64,000 bases of DNA from Pseudomonas chlororaphis (GTDB lineage: Bacteria; Pseudomonadota; Gammaproteobacteria; Pseudomonadales; Pseudomonadaceae): contig NZ_MOAL01000004.1 of assembly GCF_003731765.1 (NCBI RefSeq), forward strand, positions 2,356,001-2,420,000, written 5' to 3'. Every line of letters begins with the position of its first letter. Position 1 is the first letter of the stretch. The translations under genes were made by a program, and so were the position numbers. The notes under the pieces are model-generated. The model worked only from the letters and a program-made list of their open reading frames with translations. It was not told where the DNA came from and searched no databases. Of this stretch, positions 28,139-36,426 are shown one piece after another.

Positions 28139-29092
28139 ATGAGCCAAATCGAAGAACAACGGCTGATCACCAAGATCGCCAGCCTCTATTACGAAGAAGG
28201 GCTCAAGCAGTCCGAGATCTCCACGCAGCTCGATTTGTCCCAGTCTTTTATCAGCCGTGCCCTACGCCGTGCCCTGCAGGAAGGCGTGGTGAAAATCACC
28301 GTAATGCGCCCCCAGGGCCTGCACCTGGAGCTGGAAAACCAGTTGCAGCGCCTGTACGGCGTGCGCCGGGTGATCGTGGTCGAAGCCACCGAAGCCGGCA
28401 ACGAAGAAAGCATCAAGCAGGCCATCGGCTCGGCCGCCGCCCATTACCTGGAAACCAGCCTCAGCCCTCAGGACCACATTGGTATCTCGTCCTGGAGCAG
28501 CACCATCCGCGCCATGGTCGGCCATATGCACGCCCAGCCCGGCAAGCAAGGTGCCCAGGAAGTGGTGCAACTGCTGGGGGGCGTGGGCAACAAGGGCGCC
28601 TTCGAAGCCACCTTGCTGACGCAGCGCCTGGCCACCCTGCTCAACTGCCCGGCCTTCCTGCTGCCCTCGCAAAGCATCGAGCAGTCGGTGGAAAGCAAAC
28701 AGCGCATCGTCGAGATGGAAGAGGTCAAGGAGGTGCTCAACCGCTTCGACAGCATTACCCTGGCGATTGTCGGCATTGGTGAGCTGGAGCCCTCGCAACT
28801 GCTGCGCAACAGCGGCAACTACTACACCGAAGACATGCTGCGCCTGCTGGCCGAGCGCGGTGCGGTGGGCGACATCTGCCTGCGCTACTTCGATGCCCAG
28901 GGGCGCCCGGTGCTGGAAGAAGACGAAGAATTCGTGGTTTCCGTGGCCCTGCCCAAGCTGCGCTCGATCAACCGGGTGCTGGCCCTGGCCGGTGGCCAGC
29001 GCAAGGTGCAGGCCATTCGCGGCGCACTCCAGGGCGGCTACCTGGACGTGCTGATCACCGACCTGGAAACCGCCCAGGCCCTGAACCAGTAG
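28139..29092 (+). CDS. SorC family sugar-responsive transcriptional regulator
   Basis: This SorC/DeoR-like regulator has 317 residues. The N-terminal helix-turn-helix (EGLKQSEISTQLDLSQSFIS) is followed by a sugar-binding domain related to phosphosugar isomerases, with the family pattern AIVGIGELEPSQLLRNSG and GDICLRYFDAQG. Such proteins bind phosphorylated sugars and repress or activate linked catabolic operons. The start at 28139 is preceded by GGGG at a fair distance. The gene lies inside the operon it probably controls; the 14-bp palindromes at 22446 and 22696 are candidate sites. Confidence 0.92.
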   Translation: MSQIEEQRLITKIASLYYEEGLKQSEISTQLDLSQSFISRALRRALQEGVVKITVMRPQGLHLELENQLQRLYGVRRVIVVEATEAGNEESIKQAIGSAAAHYLETSLSPQDHIGISSWSSTIRAMVGHMHAQPGKQGAQEVVQLLGGVGNKGAFEATLLTQRLATLLNCPAFLLPSQSIEQSVESKQRIVEMEEVKEVLNRFDSITLAIVGIGELEPSQLLRNSGNYYTEDMLRLLAERGAVGDICLRYFDAQGRPVLEEDEEFVVSVALPKLRSINRVLALAGGQRKVQAIRGALQGGYLDVLITDLETAQALNQ

Positions 29093-29131
29093 CCCCTTAT
29101 CAATCACCTGCGACGTGGATAGACCCTGCCC

Positions 29132-30055
29132 ATGACTTCCAAACTGCAACAACTCAAGCAATTCACCACCGTCGTCTGTGACACCGGCGACCTCGACGCC
29201 ATCACCCGCCTGCGCCCGGTGGACGCCACCACCAACCCGTCCCTGCTGCTCAAGGCCGCGGCCATTCCTCAATACGCCGAGCTGTTGCAGCGCGCGGTGA
29301 CCCACGCCAAGGGCGATGTCGGCCTGGCCTGCGACCAGTTCGCGGTGTCGGTGGGCTGCGGCATTCTTGAGGTGATTCCGGGGCGCATTTCCACTGAAGT
29401 CGATGCACGCCTGTCCTTCGATGAAGAGGCGCTGTGGGCCAAGGCCAACCAGTTGATCGGCCTCTACGACCAGGCGGGCGTCAGCCGCGAGCGGGTGCTG
29501 ATCAAACTGGCCTCGACCTGGGAAGGCATCCGTGCCGCCGAACGCCTGGAGCGCGCCGGCATCCAGACCAACCTGACCCTGCTGTTTTCCTTCGCCCAGG
29601 CCGTGGCCTGCGCCGATGCCGGGGTGTTCCTGATTTCGCCTTTTGTCGGCCGCATCTACGACTGGTACAAAAAAAATACCGGCCAGGACTACACCGGCGC
29701 CGAGGACCCGGGCGTGCAGTCGGTGACGCGGATCTACAACTACTACAAGGCCAACGCCATCCCCACCGTGGTCATGGGCGCCAGCTTCCGCACCCTCAGT
29801 CAGATCGAGCAACTGGCCGGCTGCGACCGCCTGACCATCAGCCCCGAACTGCTGCAAAAACTCGATGAAGACGTCGCCCCGCTGCAACGCAAACTGCTTC
29901 CCGGCCAGGCCGGCGAACCGCGCCAGCACCTGGATCAGGCGGCGTTCCGCTGGGCGTCCAACGAAGACGCCATGGCCACCGAAAAATTGGCCGAAGGCAT
30001 TCGCCAGTTCGCCCGTGACCAGGAAAAACTCGAAGCCCTGCTGACGGCGTGCTAA
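29132..30055 (+). CDS. tal: Transaldolase
   Basis: This is class I transaldolase of the TalB length class, 307 residues, which moves a dihydroxyacetone unit between sugar phosphates. The Schiff-base lysine is Lys125 in RVLIKLASTWEG; the early motif VDATTNPSLLLKAA and the C-terminal helical part are typical. As the last catabolic gene of the cluster it would, with the split transketolase, turn pentose phosphates into glycolytic intermediates independently of the housekeeping enzymes. It sits 39 bp after the regulator. Confidence 0.95.
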   Translation: MTSKLQQLKQFTTVVCDTGDLDAITRLRPVDATTNPSLLLKAAAIPQYAELLQRAVTHAKGDVGLACDQFAVSVGCGILEVIPGRISTEVDARLSFDEEALWAKANQLIGLYDQAGVSRERVLIKLASTWEGIRAAERLERAGIQTNLTLLFSFAQAVACADAGVFLISPFVGRIYDWYKKNTGQDYTGAEDPGVQSVTRIYNYYKANAIPTVVMGASFRTLSQIEQLAGCDRLTISPELLQKLDEDVAPLQRKLLPGQAGEPRQHLDQAAFRWASNEDAMATEKLAEGIRQFARDQEKLEALLTAC

Positions 30056-30093
30056 GTAGCGCCGCCCCGTTCCCCCCTGGAAGTTGCCCCGCC

Positions 30094-30411
30094 ATGGATG
30101 CAAAGACTGCCGAACTGATCGACGTGCTCGAACAACTGGCCCTGGTACTGGAAAGCGACGACGACACCCATTGGAGCCGCTGGATGCGCACCGCCCGGGG
30201 CCGCCTGCTGGAGGGCGATGACTCGGGCGTCGATTACCTGCGCCGCGCCTATGGCGGCATGGGTTCGATCAATGACCTGGTCCTCGGCCAATCCTATGCA
30301 GGCGGCGTGCTGTCCTGGAAAGCCGGCTATGGCGACCTCAACCAACGCTTCGTCGAACTGCGCGACCGCGCCGCCAGCCTCGCCGACGACCTCCTAAGCG
30401 CCCGAGCCTAA
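30094..30411 (+). CDS. Small conserved-looking protein of unknown function
   Basis: A 105-residue acidic soluble protein; I do not recognise a named domain. The sequence has a patterned core (DDDTHWSRWMRTARGRLL, then YLRRAYGGMGSINDLV) and helical ends, and no signal peptide or membrane segment. The codon pattern matches neighbouring genes, and the start at ATG 30094 lies 38 bp after transaldolase. It may be co-transcribed with the sugar cluster but no role is suggested by sequence. Confidence 0.7.
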   Translation: MDAKTAELIDVLEQLALVLESDDDTHWSRWMRTARGRLLEGDDSGVDYLRRAYGGMGSINDLVLGQSYAGGVLSWKAGYGDLNQRFVELRDRAASLADDLLSARA

Positions 30412-30419
30412 CCCCCTCC

Positions 30420-31107
30420 CCTTGTAGGAGCTGGCTCGCCAGCGATGGCGTCCCCAAGACCCATGCAAATCTCAAGGGCCTCATCGCCGGCAAGCCGGCT
30501 CCTACAGGATTGTGCGTCACCATCGCTCACACAGCCCCCTTGTAGGAGCTGGCTCGCCAGCAATGGCACCCCCAAGCCCCACACAAATCTCAAGGGCCTG
30601 ATCGCCGGCAAGCCGGCTCCTACAGGATTGTGCGTCACCATCGCTCACACAGCCCCCTTGTAGGAGCTGGCTTGCCAGCGATGGCTCCCCCAAGCCCCAT
30701 GCAAATCTCAAGGGCCTGATCGCCGGCAAGCCGGCGCCCACAGGATTGTGCGTCACCGTCGCTCACACAGCCCCTTATGTAGGAGCTGGCTTGCCAGCGA
30801 TAGCGCCCTCAAGCCCCACGCAAATCTCACGGGCCTGATCGCCGGCAAGCCGGCTCCTACAGGATTGTGCGTCACCGTTGCTGACGCAACCCCCTTGTAG
30901 GAGCTGGCTTGCCAGCGATGGCGCCCCAAAGCCCCATGCAAATCTCACGGGCCTGATCGCCGGCGAGCCGGCTCCTACCGGACTGTGCGTCACCGTCGCT
31001 CACACAGCCCCCTTGTAGGAGCTGGCTTGCCAGCGATAGCGCCCCCAAGACCCACACAAATCTCACCGGCCTGATCGCCGGCAAGCCGGCTCCTACAGGA
31101 TTGTGGG
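30420..31107. repeat. Tandem array of six REPIN units (array 2)
   Basis: Six copies begin near 30422, 30541, 30657, 30779, 30895 and 31013, with a period of about 116-122 bp. Each reads TGTAGGAGCTGGCTTGCCAG, a centre of about 40 bp (AAGCCCCATGCAAATCTCA), then GCCGGCAAGCCGGCTCCTAC. The spacer GATTGTGCGTCACCATCGCT is repeated too. The arm order (CCAGC type first, CCGGC type second) is the reverse of array 1, so the array lies in inverted orientation. Apparent proteins here are repeat artefacts. Confidence 0.92.
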
Positions 31108-31223
31108 TGCCCAAGGGTCGATAAACGTAATGCCGCTCGGGGCTGAAAAGTACCCACGGGGCAATCCGGCTGTTATTGTGCGGCCCTGCAAAAATACACC
31201 GCGAGACTCTGAGGGCATTGACG

Positions 31224-31655
31224 TTGAGTAATGAAGCAAAACTGACCGGGGATCTGTTCGAAGTCGATAAACGCCTGGGGCTCAAGCCTGTGGTGGACTT
31301 CAACACCTATCTACTCAAGGCCTTCGGTGACGGCCCCTGCCGCTGCAGCCGTTGTGTCGCCGGCCAGGGTGACCAAAGCGGCTACGAGTACGCACACACT
31401 TTCGATTTTGCCGGGCAAGTGGCTAACCGCCGCTTCGCCTCGACCTCCGGCAGCGATGTCCTGCAGGCGCTGAAAAAAGCCTGGCTGTCGTACACCAAGC
31501 TGGAACTGGAAACCGGCACGCCGCTGATGCTGGACACCGTCAAGGAATTCGTCGAACCGCAATGGCACAAACGCCTGCTGCCGCTGTTCCTGGCCAGCGG
31601 CCTGGTCAAGGACATCGACGGCCAACTGCAACTGCAGGCCCAGGTCGCGGCGTGA
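31224..31655 (+). CDS. Unknown protein with a CxCxxC cluster
   Basis: A soluble protein of about 143 residues that I cannot assign. Its most striking feature is PCRCSRC near residue 40, three cysteines spaced as in metal-binding or redox sites. The rest is mixed helix and strand with GYEYAHTFDFAGQVANR and LMLDTVKEFVEPQWHKRLLP. No signal peptide or membrane segment is seen. No in-frame ATG fits; the proposed start is TTG at 31224, preceded by GAGG, though an earlier TTG or GTG is possible. It stands between REPIN array 2 and the lipid/glycan operon. Confidence 0.68.
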   Translation: MSNEAKLTGDLFEVDKRLGLKPVVDFNTYLLKAFGDGPCRCSRCVAGQGDQSGYEYAHTFDFAGQVANRRFASTSGSDVLQALKKAWLSYTKLELETGTPLMLDTVKEFVEPQWHKRLLPLFLASGLVKDIDGQLQLQAQVAA

Positions 31656-31811
31656 CCTCAGGCAGACGGGGCGCCGCCGTCCCCGGGCAAATCAGCATTT
31701 GAATAATCCCCGGGATAATGCTGTGATTGCGCCCGCTGCCTCCCACGCGGCCCGTCGCCCATGACCGGGCCCGCGCCAGGGAATGGCCCCCACTCGACAG
31801 TCAGGATGTCA

Positions 31812-32873
31812 ATGAACCCTCACCCAATGGAAACAGCCCGATCTCTGGCTGACGTGGCCGCCGTCTCGGCGCTGGTCCTGGAGACCAACAATCTGCGCGG
31901 CGGCAACCAGGCCCTCGCCGCCCTGACCAGCCTCAAGCGCCTGTTGCTCAAGCTGGGGCAACAGAGCGTGGCCCCGCAGACCCTGGCGCAGTGGGTGATC
32001 ACCCATGACGGCCTGGATGCCCAGGCCCGCCAGGAACTGGTGGCGCTGGCCGGACGGCCGCTGGATTTCATCGAAATCGACCCACGCACCGGCTACTACG
32101 ACGCGAAGAACATTGGCTTCGAAGCCGTGGACCCCAGTCGCTGCGACTACGTGGTGTTTGCCGACGCCGATTGCATCCCGGCCGATGATTGGCTGGAACA
32201 ACTGCTGGTGCCTTTCACCCAACCGGCCGCCCAGGCCCCGGCAGCAGTCGCCGGCCGTACCAGTTACGCCGCCAGCGTCGCCGGCAGTGCCCTGACCGCC
32301 ATCGACTTCATGTATTTCCCCAGCCCGCTGGCCGACGGCGCCACGCGCAACTTCTATGCGAACAACGTGGTGTTCCGTCACTCGGTGTTCCTGCAACATC
32401 GCTATGAGCCGCTGGAGGGCGTCTACCGCGCCCATTGCCAGGTCATGGGCCTGCGCCTGCAGGCGGCCGGTGTCGCCGTGGCCTATGCGCCCCGCGCCCA
32501 CACCGAGCACCGCCTGCCCGACAGCCGTGGCGAAGTGTTCAAGCTGCGCTGGCTGAGGGGCGGCGACAGCGTCGACCTGACCCCCTACCTGGTACGTGCC
32601 TACATGCCGGGCTGGCTGCAGTGGTTGGCGCGCAGTGGCCCCATCGGCCCGTTCTGCGTCATGGCCGGGCGCCTCGGTTACAGCCTGCGCGCCTTGAACC
32701 ATCAGGATTTACCGCCGCTGCAAGGCGTTCGACGCCTGGCCGGCATGGCCATGGTGGTGGCCCTGTCGCTGCTGGACACGGCAGGTGCTGTGGTCCGTGG
32801 CCTGGGCATTTCGGCCGGTCGCGGCAGTGCTCGCCACAGCGAAGCCCTGTCCTACCACCGCCCCCTGGATTGA
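31812..32873 (+). CDS. Family 2-like glycosyltransferase
   Basis: A 353-residue GT-A fold glycosyltransferase. The nucleotide-sugar region starts with LVLETNNLRGG and the metal-binding DxD motif is VVFADADCIPADDWLEQLL near residue 115. The C-terminal third is amphipathic to hydrophobic (around AGMAMVVALSLLDTAGAVV), suggesting membrane association. The ATG at 31812 has AGGA just upstream; other ATGs lie nearby. It is the first gene of a six-gene run with very short or negative spacings. Donor and acceptor are unknown. Confidence 0.85.
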   Translation: MNPHPMETARSLADVAAVSALVLETNNLRGGNQALAALTSLKRLLLKLGQQSVAPQTLAQWVITHDGLDAQARQELVALAGRPLDFIEIDPRTGYYDAKNIGFEAVDPSRCDYVVFADADCIPADDWLEQLLVPFTQPAAQAPAAVAGRTSYAASVAGSALTAIDFMYFPSPLADGATRNFYANNVVFRHSVFLQHRYEPLEGVYRAHCQVMGLRLQAAGVAVAYAPRAHTEHRLPDSRGEVFKLRWLRGGDSVDLTPYLVRAYMPGWLQWLARSGPIGPFCVMAGRLGYSLRALNHQDLPPLQGVRRLAGMAMVVALSLLDTAGAVVRGLGISAGRGSARHSEALSYHRPLD

Positions 32874-32928
32874 TCCCGCGCCGCACGCTTTTTTGGCCCG
32901 TACCGTTGCCTGCCGACAGGACTTACGC

Positions 32929-33945
32929 ATGAACCTCTACGCCCTTCGCTCCCTTGCTTGCTCCATGACCTGCCTGACCCTGCTGTCTGTGAGTGCCCAG
33001 GTGCATGCCACCCCCGCCGAATTCAGCGGCCGTGGGGTGTTTCACTTCGCCTCCGGCCAAGGCTGCCCCCTGAGCAACGGCCACGACAGCCCCAACAACG
33101 ACTGCAACCGCATTGCCCTGGACCTTGCCGACGCCAAGGCCAGCGTTGACCCGGACAGCCACCAGATCCTGATTGCCAGCGGCAGCGTGGCGGACAAAAA
33201 GACCGTGATCGGCGACGTGTTGCTGCACGGCAGTGGCCTGGCCGCCGATGGCCAACGCGTGCCCTTGAGCCTGCATGTGTTGCTGCGCCGTTCAGGCGAG
33301 GTGTGGAAAACCGACACCTACGTGCACGCCCCAGTGCGTGGCACGTTCAGCGACATCCAGCTCGACCCCTACCGCATCAGCGTGCGCCAGGGCGGCAGCG
33401 AGCGCGTGCTGTTCACCCCGGAACAGGCCCGTGATGTGCTCGCCCACCCGTCCCTCGCCGCCCGCCTGGCCAGCTATTTCATTGCCGTGCGCCCCAGCGA
33501 CGCCAAGCAGCCCTCGGCCGACGACATCACCATCGCCCTGGGCGTGGGTCGCGTCTCCAAGTCGCTGATGCGCGCCAGCTTCAGCTCCGACCCGGCGAGC
33601 GCCAGCGACCTCCGCCAACTGACCCGCGATGGCACCTGGACCCTGAAACTGCAAGCCTTGAGCGGTCAGATTCCGTTGTGGGTGGTGCAACGCCAACTGT
33701 TTGTGTTTGCCCTCGACAACAGCCCGCTGCTAAAGGACGTGCGCCAGCGCGGCTTTAAGAAACACGACACCCTGGAACTGGGCGCGCGCAACGGCGTGGG
33801 CTTCCTGCGCTACAACGGTGTCGAGGAAGCTTTCCCTGGCGCCGCTGAGTCCGGCTACGCCTTTATGCGCGACAGCTTCATTGGCCTGATCCTCGCCTGG
33901 CCACGCAGCGCTGATGCGCCCAGCACCGCCCAGGCCGCGCAATGA
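32929..33945 (+). CDS. Exported protein of unknown function
   Basis: A 338-residue protein with a signal peptide cut near QVHATP. I recognise no domain. The mature part starts EFSGRGVFHFASGQGCPLSN and contains one close Cys pair (GQGCPLSN and NNDCNRI), then a beta-rich central region and a C-terminal part with LRQLTRDGTWTLKLQAL. No lipobox and no further membrane segment, so a soluble periplasmic protein is most likely. It overlaps the next gene by 4 bp, which ties it to the pathway. A carrier or binding protein is one possibility but is not shown. Confidence 0.8.
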   Translation: MNLYALRSLACSMTCLTLLSVSAQVHATPAEFSGRGVFHFASGQGCPLSNGHDSPNNDCNRIALDLADAKASVDPDSHQILIASGSVADKKTVIGDVLLHGSGLAADGQRVPLSLHVLLRRSGEVWKTDTYVHAPVRGTFSDIQLDPYRISVRQGGSERVLFTPEQARDVLAHPSLAARLASYFIAVRPSDAKQPSADDITIALGVGRVSKSLMRASFSSDPASASDLRQLTRDGTWTLKLQALSGQIPLWVVQRQLFVFALDNSPLLKDVRQRGFKKHDTLELGARNGVGFLRYNGVEEAFPGAAESGYAFMRDSFIGLILAWPRSADAPSTAQAAQ

Positions 33946-34691
33946 GCGTGCAGCAACACGCCGCCGACGCCGTCGATTACCCCTGCCTGCAACCGCCTAA
34001 ACAACAGGGCCTGAGCGCCGTGCAAGCGCGCCTGGTGGACCGCATCAAGCGTGCCGCCCTGCGCCGCCTGCACCGTAGCCCGCGGGGTGAACGCTTGCTG
34101 CTGCGCATGTACCTGGCCGGTGAGGACGCCACCGAACGGGCGCTGCTGGAACAGTTGCTGCCCCAGTCGCCGGACTGGCTCGAACGCCAGGTCGAACGCC
34201 ACCTGGACGATGAGCGCCGCCATGTGGCGCTGTTCAGCGAGGCCTTGCGTGCCCTGGGTGACGAGCGCGAAGCCCGCCTGGAGCCGGACTGGCTAAGCCG
34301 ACGCAAGATCCAGCGCTGGCAACGCCTGGCCCGTGACTACGCGCCCCACTTCAGCCACGGCTTGCTGGTGCCGGCCTACGCCACCGGGTTGTGCGCCGAG
34401 CAGATGGCGGAACGGGTGCTGGGCCGCCACTGCGCGGTGATCGGCCCGCAACACGGGCTCTACCCCTTGCTCTCGCGGGTGCTGGCCGATGAGCAACAGC
34501 ACGTGCGCCTGTGCCAACAAACCTTGCGCCGCATCGTGACGCCCACTGAAGCGCCGCACCTGGCTCGGTTGCTGGAGGAGATTCGGCGGATTGACGCCGG
34601 CTTCGGCGTGACCGGGGCCCTGGCGATGTATGCCGCCGGCTGGATTTACGGCTCGCGGATCGGCGCGGCAGCGGTGAGCACGGCACCATGA
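33942..34691 (+). CDS. Ferritin-like diiron protein
   Basis: A 249-residue all-helical protein with the spacing of a carboxylate-bridged diiron centre: candidate ligands Glu61/Glu65, the E91-R-R-H94 pair, Glu153/Glu157 and the E184-Q-Q-H187 pair. Two ExxH motifs in a four-helix bundle are typical of ferritin-like oxygenases, aldehyde-deformylating oxygenases and related enzymes. The helix around GALAMYAAGWIYGSRIGAAA is hydrophobic. It is coupled by 4-bp overlaps to genes on both sides. I infer an oxidative step on an acyl chain or other operon product; no closer family can be named from sequence. Confidence 0.75.
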   Translation: MSVQQHAADAVDYPCLQPPKQQGLSAVQARLVDRIKRAALRRLHRSPRGERLLLRMYLAGEDATERALLEQLLPQSPDWLERQVERHLDDERRHVALFSEALRALGDEREARLEPDWLSRRKIQRWQRLARDYAPHFSHGLLVPAYATGLCAEQMAERVLGRHCAVIGPQHGLYPLLSRVLADEQQHVRLCQQTLRRIVTPTEAPHLARLLEEIRRIDAGFGVTGALAMYAAGWIYGSRIGAAAVSTAP

Positions 34692-35782
34692 CCCGACGTA
34701 TCCTCTACCTGGCCACCGCCGATGCCCGTGGCCACCTGATGCGTGCTCAATTGCTGGTGCACGCCCTGCGAGCTGCGGGGGCCGAGGTCGAGGTACTGAC
34801 CACCTCGGATGAAGGCCAACGCTTCCTGGAGCGCTTCGGCATCCAGGCCGAGCTGCTGTCACGGCACTATGCGGTGCAGTTCGATGATCAACAGAACATG
34901 CTGCGCGACGCCACCAACCGCAACGTCGCCCATTACCTGTTCCACCCTGCCCGCATGCTGCGGGACATCCTGCAACTGCGGCGTCGCCTGCGCCACGCCG
35001 ATCTGCTGATCAACGACTCCTTCCACCCGGCCCTGCTGTTTATCGGCTCGATCCCCGGCTGGCGACGCAAGGTGGTGCATGTCTACGGCGCCAGCCTCAA
35101 GGTGGCGCTGCTGAACAACTTCGAAGGCATGTGGCCGCGCCAGTTCGGCCGCCTGTTCGGCTGGATCGTCGGCCAGCAGATCGACGCCGCGCGGGCCTGC
35201 ATCGAACATGATTTTGCCTACGCCATTGACGACACCCGGGCGCCCCGACTGTATCGCCTGCCCACTCCGGTGGCCCTGGCCGAGCCACCAGCGCTGGCAG
35301 TCGAGGCCGAAGTGGCGGTGTACCTGAACCCGCACTTTCGCGACGTCGCGCTGGCGGACGCCTTGTCCAGCGGCCTGATCGAGGCCGGGCTGAGCGCCCA
35401 TCAGGTCGGTGAAGGCTATGCCGGGCGCAGTGGCTGGCTGGCGGTCGACCCGCACTGGGCCGGGCACGCCTCCCGGGCTCAGCTGCTGGTGTCGGCCCCA
35501 GGCATGGCGGCCTTGTCCATCGCCCTGGTGTATCAACGGCCGATCATCCTGGTGCTGACCGACCAGCCCGAGCAGGCCAGCAACGCCGCCCGGGCCGAGC
35601 AGTTGGGCCTGGTGCACCGTGTGGTGACCTGGCGCGGCAACACCGATGATTTTCGGCGCCAGGTCAGCGAGGCCGCACGGCAACTGACTGCTGCCGAGGC
35701 CAATGCCCCATCGCCGAAGGTCGGCCAGGACGCGGCACAGGCGCGGATCGACGCCTGGGTCAGCCGCTTGCTGGCCTTGTAA
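34688..35782 (+). CDS. GT-B glycosyltransferase, UDP-glucosyltransferase-like
   Basis: A 364-residue glycosyltransferase of the GT1/GT28-like (MGT) fold. The N-terminal Rossmann half begins RRILYLATADARGHLMRAQL, as in glycosyltransferases for lipids and natural products; the C-terminal donor half has LVSAPGMAALSIALVYQRPI and LTDQPEQASNAARAEQLG, matching the sugar-nucleotide-binding pattern. No signal peptide. It overlaps the diiron gene by 4 bp and the PAP2 gene by one base. It may attach a sugar to the lipid-like product of the operon; this is inference. Confidence 0.85.
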   Translation: MTRRILYLATADARGHLMRAQLLVHALRAAGAEVEVLTTSDEGQRFLERFGIQAELLSRHYAVQFDDQQNMLRDATNRNVAHYLFHPARMLRDILQLRRRLRHADLLINDSFHPALLFIGSIPGWRRKVVHVYGASLKVALLNNFEGMWPRQFGRLFGWIVGQQIDAARACIEHDFAYAIDDTRAPRLYRLPTPVALAEPPALAVEAEVAVYLNPHFRDVALADALSSGLIEAGLSAHQVGEGYAGRSGWLAVDPHWAGHASRAQLLVSAPGMAALSIALVYQRPIILVLTDQPEQASNAARAEQLGLVHRVVTWRGNTDDFRRQVSEAARQLTAAEANAPSPKVGQDAAQARIDAWVSRLLAL

Positions 35783-35799
35783 TGACAGGGGATCAGCCC

Positions 35800-36426
35800 A
35801 TGCGCCAGCGATCGTTGACCTATCTCGGCACAGGCCCCGACTGGCGACAGGCCTTGGTCGCCCTGCTGGGCCTGCTGCTGGGGTTGACGCTGTTCATTGC
35901 CCTGGAGCGTGCCGTCACCCCGCGTTACCAACTGGCCACTGCACTGGATCAGGCCATCCCGTTTATCCCCTTGTCGTGGTGGGCCTATGTGCTGTTCTTC
36001 CCCTTTGTGGTGGTGACCGCCGCTTACGCGCCAGCCCAGGCGTTCAGCGCGTTCAAGCGGGCGACCGCCCTGGCGTTCGTGATCGCCTGCGGCTGCTTTT
36101 TGCTGTTCCCGGAGTCGGTGCCACGGCCCGATCCACTGTTGATTGACGACGCCTTTCTGCGTGAGCGGTTTACCCGCCTGTGGCAGGTGGACATGGCGGC
36201 CAATGGTTTTCCCTGCTTGCACGTCGCCGTGACCTGCCTGGCCTGGCGGATGCTGTGGGGCCAACGCCTGTCATGGCTGGCAGGCACCCTGGGCCTGCTG
36301 ATTTGCCTGTCCACCCTGACGGTCAAGCAACACACACTGATCGATGTGCTGGGCGGGCTGTTGCTGGCGCTGCTTTGCGGTTACTGGGCCCGACCTGCCG
36401 GAGGTGCCGAGCGTGCCAAAGCCTAA
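35800..36426 (+). CDS. PAP2-superfamily membrane enzyme
   Basis: A polytopic membrane protein of 208 residues. The late PAP2-type motifs are seen: NGFPCLHVAVTCLAW and STLTVKQHTLIDVLGGLL, giving the His and His/Asp residues of phosphotransfer. The spacing is that of the Aur1/inositol-phosphoceramide-synthase-like branch (FPxLHVA, then HxxxD) rather than classical phosphatidate phosphatase, whose first KxxxxxxRP motif is not evident. The ATG at 35800 follows AGGGGA; one at 35782 overlapping the previous stop would add six residues. It could release or transfer a phosphate-linked head group. Confidence 0.82.
   Translation: MRQRSLTYLGTGPDWRQALVALLGLLLGLTLFIALERAVTPRYQLATALDQAIPFIPLSWWAYVLFFPFVVVTAAYAPAQAFSAFKRATALAFVIACGCFLLFPESVPRPDPLLIDDAFLRERFTRLWQVDMAANGFPCLHVAVTCLAWRMLWGQRLSWLAGTLGLLICLSTLTVKQHTLIDVLGGLLLALLCGYWARPAGGAERAKA

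Noticed and set aside
30338..31306. Minus-strand open frames across REPIN array 2
   Set aside because: Repeat artefacts with recurring translated REP arms; no gene-like start or composition.
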